A stretch of 64,000 bases of DNA from CAYQQQ01 sp964420125 (GTDB lineage: Bacteria > Actinomycetota > Acidimicrobiia > Acidimicrobiales > Microtrichaceae), in assembly GCA_964420125.1 (NCBI GenBank), contig CAYQQQ010000003.1:124001-188000 (forward strand), in the 5' to 3' direction. The notes under the pieces are model-generated. The model searched no databases. It was not told the origin of the DNA and was given only the letters and a program-made list of their open reading frames with translations. Positions 42,522-51,400 of this stretch are shown here, one piece after another. A program made the translations under genes and the position numbers. Position 1 is the stretch's first letter. Every line of letters starts with the position of its first letter.

Positions 42522-43637
42522 ATGCAGAGCACTATGGAGCCCATGAACGAACCCGCGCTCTCCGCCATCGTGCTGGCCGCCGGCCAGGGCAGCCGGATGC
42601 TGTCCGAGCGTCCGAAGCCCCTGCACCGGTTGTGCGGCCGACCGATGCTGCTCTACGTGCTCGACGCCCTGACGGGTCTGAACCTGGACCGGGCGGTGGT
42701 GGTCGTGGGCCACAAGGCCGATTGGGTCACCAAGAAGCTGCAGGAGCACGTGCACGACGCGGAGCTGGAGTTCGTGGAGCAACGGGTGCAGCGCGGCACC
42801 GGCGACGCGGCGATGGTCGGACTGGTGGGTCTCCCCGACGACGTGCTCCACGACGACAGCGACGTGGTGGTGGTGCCGGGCGACACCCCGCTGCTTCGGC
42901 CCTCGACGGTGGAGGACCTGGTCGTCCACCACCGGTCGAGCGGTGCGGCGGCCACGATCCTCACCGCGGTGATGGACGATCCTGGGGCCAACGGCCGGGT
43001 GGTGCGTGGTGGGGACGGGCGTGTCGAGCGCATCGTGGAGCACGGTGATGCCACGCCCGAGGAGCGCGAGCTCACCGAGGTGAACACCTCGGTGTACTGC
43101 TTCCGGCGCAGCCTCCTCGCACCGGCGTTGCGCCGGATCCAACCCGACAACGCGCAGGGTGAGTACTACCTCACGGACGTGATCGAGGTGCTCGCGGGTG
43201 CCGGGCACCGCGTCGAGGCGGTCACCGCCGCCGATGCCATGGAGACCCAGGGGGTGAACGACCGGTTGCAGCTCGCCCAGGCCGAGGCGGAGCTGCGTCG
43301 ACGGACCAACGAGCACCTGCTCCGAACGGGTGTGACGCTGGTCGATCCCGGTGCCACCTACGTCGACACCACCGTGGTGGTGGGAACCGACGTGACGCTG
43401 TTCCCGGGCGTCATCCTGCAGGGTGACTCGGTGATCGGGGACGGCACCGAGGTCGGCCCCGGTTGTCGGTTGGTGGACACGGTGGTGGGTGACGACTGCG
43501 TCCTCGAGGCGACGGTGTGCAGCGGCGCCCGCATCGGTGCCCGGTGCCAGATCGGCCCCTTCGCCCACCTCGGACCTGGCACCGAAGTGGCATCTGACAC
43601 GACCACCGGTGCGTTCTACACTCCCGTGGACCCTTGA
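42522..43637 (+). CDS. glmU: Truncated GlmU: UDP-GlcNAc pyrophosphorylase without acetyltransferase half
   Basis: This 371-residue protein has a full N-terminal uridylyltransferase domain: VLAAGQGSRMLSERPKPLH, GTGDAAMVGL, VPGDTPLLRP and GEYYLTDVIEVLA. Left-handed beta-helix repeats begin at about residue 270 but stop at IGPFAHLGPGTEV, roughly 100 residues short of a typical GlmU. The part carrying the acetyltransferase active site (His363 and Asn386 in E. coli) is absent, and neither of the other forward frames continues it. The ATG at 42522 has GAGGA at good spacing; ATGs at 42534 and 42543 are alternatives. The prs promoter overlaps its 3' end. It likely makes UDP-GlcNAc from GlcNAc-1-P but cannot acetylate glucosamine-1-P. 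Confidence 0.85.
   Translation: MQSTMEPMNEPALSAIVLAAGQGSRMLSERPKPLHRLCGRPMLLYVLDALTGLNLDRAVVVVGHKADWVTKKLQEHVHDAELEFVEQRVQRGTGDAAMVGLVGLPDDVLHDDSDVVVVPGDTPLLRPSTVEDLVVHHRSSGAAATILTAVMDDPGANGRVVRGGDGRVERIVEHGDATPEERELTEVNTSVYCFRRSLLAPALRRIQPDNAQGEYYLTDVIEVLAGAGHRVEAVTAADAMETQGVNDRLQLAQAEAELRRRTNEHLLRTGVTLVDPGATYVDTTVVVGTDVTLFPGVILQGDSVIGDGTEVGPGCRLVDTVVGDDCVLEATVCSGARIGARCQIGPFAHLGPGTEVASDTTTGAFYTPVDP
43594..43622 (+). promoter_or_regulatory. Promoter of prs inside the glmU 3' end
   Basis: CTGACA (43594-43599), a 17-base spacer and TACACT (43617-43622) make a good vegetative promoter. It would start a leader of about 20 bases carrying AGGAG before the prs GTG, so prs can be expressed without glmU. 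Confidence 0.65.
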
Positions 43638-43649
43638 CAGGAGACGACC

Positions 43650-44633
43650 GTGGAGCTGGTCACCAAGAAGAAGCTGGTGCTCGTCGCCGGGCGGGCGAAC
43701 CACGGGTTGGCCGAGGAGGTCGCCGAGCGACTGGGGACCGTGCTCGACCCCGTCTCGATCGCGGAGTTCGCCAACGGCGAGCTCCACTGCCGCTTCGGGG
43801 AGTCCATCCGGGGGGCGGACGTCTTCATCTTCCAGAGCCACTGCTCCAGCGCAGGGCTGTCGGTCAACGACGCCATCATGGAGCAGCTCATCATGGTGGA
43901 CGCCGCGAAGAGGGCGAGCGCCAAGCGGATCAGCGTGGTCGCCCCCTTCTACGGCTACGGCCGGCAGGACCGCAAGGCCGAAGGGCGGGAGCCGATCACC
44001 GCGAAGCTCCTCGCGGACATGTTCGACGTCGCCGGAGCCAAGCGGATGATCTCGGTGGACCTGCACTCCGGCCAGATCCAGGGCTTCTTCAACGGACCGG
44101 TCGACCACCTCACGGCCATGCCGGTGCTGGTCGACTGGGTGGCCACCAACCTCGGCAGCGACGTGGTGGTCGTGTCGCCCGACGCCGGCCGGGTGAAGGT
44201 CGCCGAGCGCTACGCCAACCAGCTCGGTGCCGACCTGGCGATCGTCCACAAGCGACGTCTCCGGGGCGAGAAGAACGCGGTGGAGGCCAAGGACGTGGTG
44301 GGTGAGGTGGAGGGTCGTCGCTGCGTGCTCATCGACGACATGATCGACACCGCCGGCACGATCGTGGCCGGCGCGGAGCAGCTCCAGGAGCGGGGGGCGG
44401 AGGCGGTCTACTGCGCTGCCACCCACGGCGTGTTCTCCGGCCCGGCCATCGACCGCCTCAAGAACTCGGTGCTGGAGAAGGTGGTGGTCACCAACACCCT
44501 GCCCCTGCCGGAGGAGAAGCGGATCGACAAGATCGAGGTGCTCTCCGCCGCAGGGATCATCGCCGATGCCGTCGGCGCGGTGTTCGAGGACACCTCGGTC
44601 TCTCGGATCTTCGACGGGCAGAACCAGAGCTGA
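43650..44633 (+). CDS. prs: Ribose-phosphate pyrophosphokinase (PRPP synthase)
   Basis: This 327-residue enzyme makes PRPP from ribose 5-phosphate and ATP for nucleotide, His and Trp synthesis. FANGELHCRFGESIRGADVFI is the N-terminal signature, APFYGYGRQDRKAEGREPIT the flexible and ATP region, VVVSPDAGRVKVAERYA and VLIDDMIDTAGTI the ribose-phosphate loop. Full length. The GTG at 43650 has AGGAG 8 bases upstream. The PRPP it makes feeds upp elsewhere in this window. Confidence 0.97.
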   Translation: MELVTKKKLVLVAGRANHGLAEEVAERLGTVLDPVSIAEFANGELHCRFGESIRGADVFIFQSHCSSAGLSVNDAIMEQLIMVDAAKRASAKRISVVAPFYGYGRQDRKAEGREPITAKLLADMFDVAGAKRMISVDLHSGQIQGFFNGPVDHLTAMPVLVDWVATNLGSDVVVVSPDAGRVKVAERYANQLGADLAIVHKRRLRGEKNAVEAKDVVGEVEGRRCVLIDDMIDTAGTIVAGAEQLQERGAEAVYCAATHGVFSGPAIDRLKNSVLEKVVVTNTLPLPEEKRIDKIEVLSAAGIIADAVGAVFEDTSVSRIFDGQNQS

Positions 44634-44689
44634 CCGTCGCCTCGGCGGCGGGCACGGGGCCGCGTTGGCGGCTCCGAGCCGGGCCTCGG

Positions 44690-44756
44690 TACACTCGCAG
44701 GTCGGCCGTGAACCCTGCGGGGTTCCGTCGCCCCCGAAGCCGCCAGGAGTCCTGCC
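44690..44756 (+). promoter_or_regulatory. Promoter and leader hairpin of rplY
   Basis: TACACT (44690-44695) places a start near 44702 and gives a leader of about 55 bases. GAACCC-TGCG-GGGTTC (44710-44725) forms a 6-bp stem with a 4-base loop in this leader, 32 bases before the rplY ATG, which has AGGAG. The hairpin could be a protein-binding site for feedback control; unproven. Confidence 0.5.
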
Positions 44757-45431
44757 ATGTCCGAGGTCAAGCTGAACGCCAACACCGGTCGCGAGCTGGG
44801 TACCCGCCCGTCGCGACGACTCCGTGCGGAGAACCGCATCCCCGGCGTGGTGTACGGACTCGGCCGCCCGTCGGTGACGGTGTCGGTCGATCGCCGCGAC
44901 CTTCGCCTCGCGCTCACCACCGACGCCGGGCTCAACGCCCTGCTCGACCTCGACATCGACGGCCAGACCGAGTTGGCGGTGGTGAAGGAGGTCCAGCGCC
45001 ATCCGGTGCGCCGTGAGGTGATCCACATCGACTTCCTCCGCGTGGACCGCGACGCCGCCATCGAGGTGGACGTCCCCATCCACGTGGAGGGGGAAGCCTC
45101 CCGGGTCACCCAGGAGAACGGCATCGCGGAGCAGCGCCTGATGGCGGTGACCGTGCGGATGAAGCCGACGGAGATCCCCGACGCCATCACCGTGGACATC
45201 TCGGAGATGACCCTCGACCGGACGATCACCGTGGGCGAGCTCGACCTGCCGGCCGGGGTGGAGCTGGTCACGCCGGAGGACCAGGTGGTGGTCAGCGCCG
45301 AGCTCACCCGGGCGGCGATGGTCGAGTCCTCCGAGGAGGGCGAGGAGGCTTCAGGCGCGGAGGCCGAAGCCGGCGGCGACGGGGCCTCCTCCGACGCGGG
45401 CGGCGAGGCCGGATCCGGCGCCGAGGACTGA
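44757..45431 (+). CDS. rplY: 50S ribosomal protein bL25, CTC family
   Basis: This 224-residue two-domain bL25 (general stress CTC type) binds 5S rRNA. VKLNANTGRELGTRPSRRLRAEN starts the 5S-binding domain, IPGVVYGLGRPSVTVSVDRRDL follows, and a beta-rich C-terminal domain ends in an acidic Glu/Ala/Gly-rich tail of about 45 residues. The ATG at 44757 has AGGAG upstream. Next to pth, a common bacterial pairing. Confidence 0.95.
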   Translation: MSEVKLNANTGRELGTRPSRRLRAENRIPGVVYGLGRPSVTVSVDRRDLRLALTTDAGLNALLDLDIDGQTELAVVKEVQRHPVRREVIHIDFLRVDRDAAIEVDVPIHVEGEASRVTQENGIAEQRLMAVTVRMKPTEIPDAITVDISEMTLDRTITVGELDLPAGVELVTPEDQVVVSAELTRAAMVESSEEGEEASGAEAEAGGDGASSDAGGEAGSGAED

Positions 45432-45442
45432 CCGGGCGGGCG

Positions 45443-46036
45443 GTGACCACCCAGGGCGCACTGCTGGTGGTGGGTCTCGGCAACCCCGGATCCCGCTACG
45501 AGGGAACTCGACACAACGTCGGTGCCGAAGCAGTCGAGCTGCTCGCCGATCGCCTCGGCGAGCGCCTGCGTGAAGACCGCAAGGTCTCCGCACGGGTGGC
45601 CGGCGCGCGCGTCGACGGCGCACGCCTGCACCTCGCGGTCCCTCACACCTACATGAACGAGTCGGGCCGCGCCGTGGCGCAGCTCGTGCGCCGACATCCG
45701 CTCGATGACTGGTCGAGGTTGGTGGTGGTGCACGACGAGCTCGACATCGATCCTGGGGAGCTCAAGGTGAAGCTGGGGGGCGGGCTGGCCGGCAACAACG
45801 GCCTGCGCAGCATCGCCGAGCACCTGGGGACCCGGGACTTCGCCCGGGTGCGCATCGGCATCGGCAAGCCGCGGGGTGGACCCGGGCGGGGAGCGGACTG
45901 GGTGCTGTCGAGACCCCACGGGGCGGAGCGCGACGCGCTGGCGGTGGCCGTGCAGCTGGCGGCCGACGCCGTCGAGGCGATCGCCGTGTCCGACGTGTCC
46001 GCTGCCATGCAGCGGTTCAACGCCCGCCGGCCGTAG
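45443..46036 (+). CDS. pth: Peptidyl-tRNA hydrolase
   Basis: This 197-residue enzyme frees tRNA from stalled peptidyl-tRNA. VVGLGNPGSRYEGTRHNVG holds the conserved Asn and catalytic His, TYMNESGRAV and HDELDIDPG the substrate and catalytic Asp sites, and GGGLAGNNGLRSI the tRNA-binding loop. GTG at 45443 follows rplY by 11 bp. Its last 20 bases overlap the 3' end of the convergent MFS gene. Confidence 0.96.
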   Translation: MTTQGALLVVGLGNPGSRYEGTRHNVGAEAVELLADRLGERLREDRKVSARVAGARVDGARLHLAVPHTYMNESGRAVAQLVRRHPLDDWSRLVVVHDELDIDPGELKVKLGGGLAGNNGLRSIAEHLGTRDFARVRIGIGKPRGGPGRGADWVLSRPHGAERDALAVAVQLAADAVEAIAVSDVSAAMQRFNARRP

Positions 46037-47444
46037 CGCGCTCGCCGTCGGGCAGCGGTTCGCGGAGGTCGGGCTCCTCACGGCTGTGACGGCGCAGCGC
46101 GACGGTCGTGACAGCGGCCACCACGCATCCGGCCGAGACCACCACCAGCGTGGGCGGCAAACCGAGTCCGGCCTGGAGCACGGGGAACAGGACGAGCCCG
46201 GTCGCCGCGCCGGCTTTGCCGGCCGCAGCGGCGAAGCCGGCGCCCGTGCTGCGCACCGCGGCCGGGTAGACCGTCGCGGGGAGCGCGAAGGTCGTGGTGT
46301 TGGGCCCCATGTTCATGAAGAGGTTGAACACGGCGAAGAGCACGAACACCGCCGGCAGGTGCTGGCCGCCTCCTCCCGGCAGAGAGGACACGAGGGCGAG
46401 CAGCGACAGGGACGCGGCCATCGCGGTGAAGCCGATCACCTGCATGCGGATGCGACCGATCCTGGGCACGAGCAGGATGGCGAGCGCGAAGCCGATGACG
46501 AGGAAGACGTCGACCACGGCCGCTCCTTCTGTGGAGGCGAGATCGGCGGCGACCGGGCTGTCCGCCGAGCCGCCGACGGCCAGCGCCGCGAGGATCGTCG
46601 GTGTGAACACCCCGATGCCGTAGGTGGCGATGTCCATGAGGAACCACGGCACGCTCACCAGCACGCTGCGACCCCGCAGCGCAGGGGTGAACAGCTCGCG
46701 CCAGCGCGGCGTCGGGACCACGTCTCTGCAGGTGGTGACCGGTGGGGTGCGCAGCTCGTGCTGCTGCACGGCGCGCCCGGCGAACAGCGACAGCACCTCG
46801 GCGGCTTCCCGGGTCCGACCTGCCTGGAGCATCCACTTGGGGCTCTCCGGCACGCGGCGGCGGAGTCGGATGATCGCCAGCGCCGGCACCACGCCGAAGG
46901 CGAGCATCCATCGCCAGGCGTTCGTCGCCGGATGCAGCTCCAGCACCACCAGCCCCACCACCACCCCCAGCAGCTGGCCGATCGCCTGGAAGCTGAAGCT
47001 GGACACCAGCAGCCGCGTCCGGAGCCGACCGGGGGCGATCTCGGCGACGTAGCTGGCGCTGATGGGGTAGTCGGCGCCGATCCCCACCCCGAGGAGGAAG
47101 CGGAAGGCGATGAGCCACCAGATGCCCGGCGCCGATGCCGACGCGAGAGCGAACACCACGAACAGCACGAGGTCGATGCGAAAGGCGAGCTGGCGACCGA
47201 TGCGGTCGGTCAGCGCACCCAGGGTCGCCGCACCGACCATGGCGCCCAGCACCGCGGATGCGGTGATCAGGCCCACCTCGAGGTCGTTGGGGGACCACTG
47301 CTCGCGGATCAGCGGTATGGCCACCCCCATGATGAAGAAGTCGAACCCGTCGAGGAGGATGCCCATCGAGGCGAGGAGCCAGACGCGCCGGTGCAGCGGC
47401 GTGAACGGCGCCCCGTCGAGGATCGCGTCGATGGGATGGGCCAC
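46017..47444 (-). CDS. Major facilitator superfamily transporter (metabolite:H+ symporter type)
   Basis: This 475-residue protein has 12 predicted helices. GILLDGFDFFIMGVAIPLI with its membrane acidic residues and GALTDRIGRQLAF (motif A) mark the metabolite:H+ symporter branch. FLLGVGIGADYPISASYVAE is the helix 4 signature, followed by RRRVPESPKWMLQAGR, typical of sugar-porter-like loops. The GTG start at 47444 has GACGAG upstream. The substrate (aromatic acid, sugar or other) is unknown. Its 3' end overlaps pth by 20 bases in convergent orientation. Confidence 0.9.
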   Translation of the reverse strand: MAHPIDAILDGAPFTPLHRRVWLLASMGILLDGFDFFIMGVAIPLIREQWSPNDLEVGLITASAVLGAMVGAATLGALTDRIGRQLAFRIDLVLFVVFALASASAPGIWWLIAFRFLLGVGIGADYPISASYVAEIAPGRLRTRLLVSSFSFQAIGQLLGVVVGLVVLELHPATNAWRWMLAFGVVPALAIIRLRRRVPESPKWMLQAGRTREAAEVLSLFAGRAVQQHELRTPPVTTCRDVVPTPRWRELFTPALRGRSVLVSVPWFLMDIATYGIGVFTPTILAALAVGGSADSPVAADLASTEGAAVVDVFLVIGFALAILLVPRIGRIRMQVIGFTAMAASLSLLALVSSLPGGGGQHLPAVFVLFAVFNLFMNMGPNTTTFALPATVYPAAVRSTGAGFAAAAGKAGAATGLVLFPVLQAGLGLPPTLVVVSAGCVVAAVTTVALRRHSREEPDLREPLPDGERATAGGR

Positions 47445-47506
47445 CTCGTCGTGATACCGGGCGGGTCGGCGCTCGCGTCGACCGGCACCGGATGTTCAGC
47501 AGGAGT

Positions 47507-48403
47507 TCACCTGGCGATCAGCACGACGGCCAGCACCGCCAGGGCCAGGCCGCCCAGCTGATGGCGCTGCAGGCGCTCGCCCAGGACCACCCGGGCCAGC
47601 ACGATGGTGGAAGCGGGGTACATGGCGCCGATCACGCCGACGAGCACCAGCATCCCCCGCCGGCCCGCCTCCAGGATGAGGACGTTGGACGACGCATCCA
47701 GCACACCAGCCACCACGGCGAGCTGCAGGCCGGTCCGCCGGAGGCCGGCCGAGGCGGCGAGCGAGCCGAGGCGGATGGTCCCGCCCAGTGCCAGGACCAC
47801 ACCCAGCGCCACGGCAGACGCGGAGCGCGATGCCACCAACGGCCAGATCCCCGAGGCGGCCGAGGTGCGGGTGATCAGCACCACGAACAACCCGAACCCG
47901 ACGCCGGCGCCGAGGCCGGCGAGCAGGGCGGTGCGGTTCTCCTCCGGCGTCGCGCGCTCCACCACGGGCTCGTCGGCCTGGGACTCCGGGTCGGCGGTCC
48001 CCTCCCGGGAGATGAGCAGTATGGCGGGCAGGGCCAGCGCCACCCCGGCCCACTGCAGCGCGCCCGGGGACTCCCCCAGCACCAGGCCCGCCACGACCGG
48101 CACGACGGCCGAGGTCACCGCCGACACCGGTGCGACCACGCTCATCGAACCCTGGGAGAGCGCGAAGTAGAAGGCGCCGATCGCCAGCCCGCCCACCACG
48201 CCGGCGGCCGAGCCCAGAGCGAGGTCCTCGCCGATCGGCCTCCCGGTGAGCAGCGTGAGGGCGGCGACGCCGAGGACGACCAGGCCCGCCAGCTGGGCGA
48301 CCGCGGCGGTGACGGTGGGGACGATGCGCCGGGCGGACAGCCCGCCGAAGAAGTCGGCCACGCCGAACATCACCGATGCGCAGATCGCCAGCAGCGCCGC
48401 CAT
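47507..48403 (-). CDS. EamA/DMT-family transporter
   Basis: This is a protein of about 298 residues with ten hydrophobic helices arranged as two EamA repeats, the drug/metabolite transporter fold. The start MAALLAICASVMFGVADFFGG and the end HQLGGLALAVLAVVLIAR are typical. ATG at 48403 is preferred because CAGACT ends 6 bases upstream; GTG at 48409 adds two residues. It is divergent from mfd with less than 70 bp between starts. The transported compound is unknown. Confidence 0.88.
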   Translation of the reverse strand: MAALLAICASVMFGVADFFGGLSARRIVPTVTAAVAQLAGLVVLGVAALTLLTGRPIGEDLALGSAAGVVGGLAIGAFYFALSQGSMSVVAPVSAVTSAVVPVVAGLVLGESPGALQWAGVALALPAILLISREGTADPESQADEPVVERATPEENRTALLAGLGAGVGFGLFVVLITRTSAASGIWPLVASRSASAVALGVVLALGGTIRLGSLAASAGLRRTGLQLAVVAGVLDASSNVLILEAGRRGMLVLVGVIGAMYPASTIVLARVVLGERLQRHQLGGLALAVLAVVLIAR

Positions 48404-48469
48404 GGCCACAGTCTGGCCCGGACCCCCCTGGGTGTCCGGCCTTCCGGGCCCGCGGTACGGTCAGGCCCC

Positions 48470-51400
48470 GTGCCTGCCCCGCCCCCCGAGCCCGCTGCTG
48501 GAGATCCGACCCCGGACGCGCCCGCGTTGGCCCCGCTGCTGGCGTCGCTGAAGGAGGAGCCGGCGCTGCAGGCGTCGCTCGGCCGCTCCGGCGCCGTGCT
48601 CGCCGTGCCCGAGGTGGCGCGAGCCCCGGTCGTCGCCGGGTTGGTGGAGCTCTCCCGCCGCCGACCGGTGGTGGTGGCCGTTCCCCTGGCCTCGGAGGCG
48701 GAGCGGCTCGCCGCGGACCTCACGGCCTTCCTCCCCGCCGAGTCCGTGGCGCTGTTCCCGGCGTGGGAGACCCTCCCCTTCGAGCGCGTCAGCCCCGGCG
48801 TGGAGACCATGGGCCGTCGTGTGCACACGCTGTGGAGGCTTCGCAGCGGCGACCCGACCCTGTCGGTGGTGGTCGCTCCGGCGCGCGCCCTGGTGCAACG
48901 ACTCGGACCGCACGTGGAGGACCTGGAGCCGCTGGTCGTGCGCCGAGGTGACGTGCTCGACGTCGAGGACCTGGTCCGCCACCTGGTCGACACCGGCTAT
49001 CGCCGCGAGTACCAGGTCGAAGCCCGGGGCGAGCTGGCGGTGCGAGGCTCGATCATCGACGTGTTCCCCGCCACCGCGGACCACCCGGTGCGCATCGACC
49101 TGTGGGGTGACGAGGTCGACCGGCTCACGGAGTTCTCCGTGGCCGACCAGCGCGCCACCGAGGCGATCGGTGCCGTCGAGATCTGTCCTGCCCGTGAACT
49201 GCTGCCCACCGAGGAGGTCCGCCGGCGCGCCGAGGCGTTGGTGGCCTCGGACCCCTGGGGACGGGAGCAGTGGGAGCGCTTCGCCGCCGGGGAGACCTTC
49301 GACGGCATGGAGGCCTGGCTGGCCTGGCTGGCCGACCAGGAGCACGTGCTGTTCGACGTGGTGGGCGACGACGCGCTGATCCTGCTCTGCGATCCCCGTC
49401 GGCTTCGGGAGCGCGCCAACGACATCGTGGAGGAGGAGGCGAGCCTGGCGGGCTCGCTGTCACGCACCTGGGACCTGGCCGCGGACGGGGAGCTGCCCCG
49501 CCTGCACGTCGAGTTCGACCGCCTGCTCCGCCACACCGAGGCCCCGCACTGGTCCGTCACCGCCCTCGCCGCCGGCCCGGACACCCCGGTCGTCGGTGCG
49601 GCGGGCTGGCCCGCTGCGGTGGGGGACGCCGATGCCGTGCTCCGCCAGCTCCGCCAGCTGCTGGCCGACGGCTTCCGGGTGGTGGTGTGCGCCGACGACG
49701 CCGGCGCCGCGGAGCGGATCGAGCGCGTGCTGGGAGCCGAGGGACTGGCACCCACCCGCCGTCGCCCAGGGGACCGCCTCCTGCGCGAACCCGGGATCTC
49801 GCTGGTCGTCACGGCCCTCCAGCGGGGGTGCATCCTGCCCGAGGTGCGCCTGGCGCTGCTCGCCGAAGCCGATCTCACCGGTCGGCGTCGGACCCACCGG
49901 GCCGCCCGGATCCCGCGCCGTGACGCCCAGCGGTTCTTCGAGGACCTCGCCGTCGGCGACCACGTCGTGCACCAGCACCACGGCGTCGCCCGCTTCGGCG
50001 GGATGGTCCGCCGGGCGATGGGTGGGGTGGAGCGCGACTACCTGCTGCTGGAGTACCGCGGCGACGACCGCCTCTACGTGCCCTCCGACCAGATCGACTC
50101 GATCCGGCTCTACTCCGGTGGGGAGACCCCGGCGCTGAACCGGATGGGTGGCGCCGACTTCGCCCGCACGAAGGCGAAGGTGCGAGCGGCGGTGGCGGAG
50201 ATCGCACAGGAGCTGGTGGTGCTGTACCAGACCCGGGTGCACTCCACGGGCCATGCCGTCGCCGACGACACGCCCTGGCAGCGCGAGCTCGAGGCTGCCT
50301 TCCCCTTCCAGGAGACCCCCGACCAGCTCCGCGCCATCGCCGAGGTGAAGGCGGACATGGAGTCGGCGGTGCCGATGGACCGCCTGGTGTGCGGCGACGT
50401 CGGCTTCGGCAAGACGGAGGTGGCGGTCAGGGCGGCGTTCAAGGCGGTGCAGGACGGCTACCAGGTGGCGGTGCTGGTGCCCACGACCCTGCTGGCCCAG
50501 CAGCACCTCCAGACCTTCACCGATCGCTTCGCCGGCTTCCCGGTGCGGGTGGAGGTCCTGAGCCGGTTCCTGACCCCCGGCCAGGCCCGTGCCGTCATCG
50601 ACGGTCTCGCGAGCGGGGAGGTGGACGTGGTGATCGGCACCCATCGCCTGCTCTCGGAGGGCGTGTCCTTCCGACGGCTGGGCCTCCTCGTGGTCGACGA
50701 GGAGCAGCGCTTCGGTGTGGGCCACAAGGAGTCGATCAAGCAGCTGCGCTCCGACGTCGACGTGCTGACCCTGACCGCCACCCCGATCCCCCGGACGCTC
50801 GAGATGAGCCTCACCGGCATCCGAGACCTGTCGCTGCTGAACACGCCCCCCGCGGCTCGCCAGCCCATCCTCACCTACGTGGGGGAGTACGACGAGCGGG
50901 CGGTGGCCGAGGCGATTCGTCGGGAGCTCCTGCGGGAGGGCCAGGTGTTCTACGTGCACAACCGGGTGCGCGACATCGAGCACCGGGCCGAGCGCCTGAG
51001 AGAGCTCGTTCCCGAGGCCCGGGTGGCGGTCGCCCACGGCCAGATGGACGAGGGCACCCTCGAGCGGGTGGTGGTGGACTTCTGGGAGGGTGCCTACGAC
51101 GTGCTGGTGTGCACCACCATCATCGAGTCCGGCATCGACATGCCCACCGTCAACACGCTCGTGGTGGAGCGCGCCGACCTGCTGGGGCTCGGCCAGCTCC
51201 ACCAGCTGCGGGGCCGGGTGGGCCGCGCGGGGCAACGGGCGTACGCCTATCTGTTCTACCCGCCGGACCGCCAGCTGTCCGAGGAGGCCTACGAGCGGCT
51301 CAAGACCATCGGCGAGACCACCGAGCTCGGCTCGGGGTTCCGCATCGCCATGCGCGACCTGGAGATCCGCGGTGCGGGGAACCTCCTCGGCACCGGTCAA

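Noticed and set aside
43632..43637. Perfect TTGACA hexamer before prs
   Set aside because: It includes the glmU stop codon and lies only 12 bases before the prs start, leaving no room for a -10 box.
44708..44757. GTG at 44708 as the start of a leader peptide for rplY
   Set aside because: The frame is short and shows no clear codon pattern; the hairpin offers a simpler reading of the leader.
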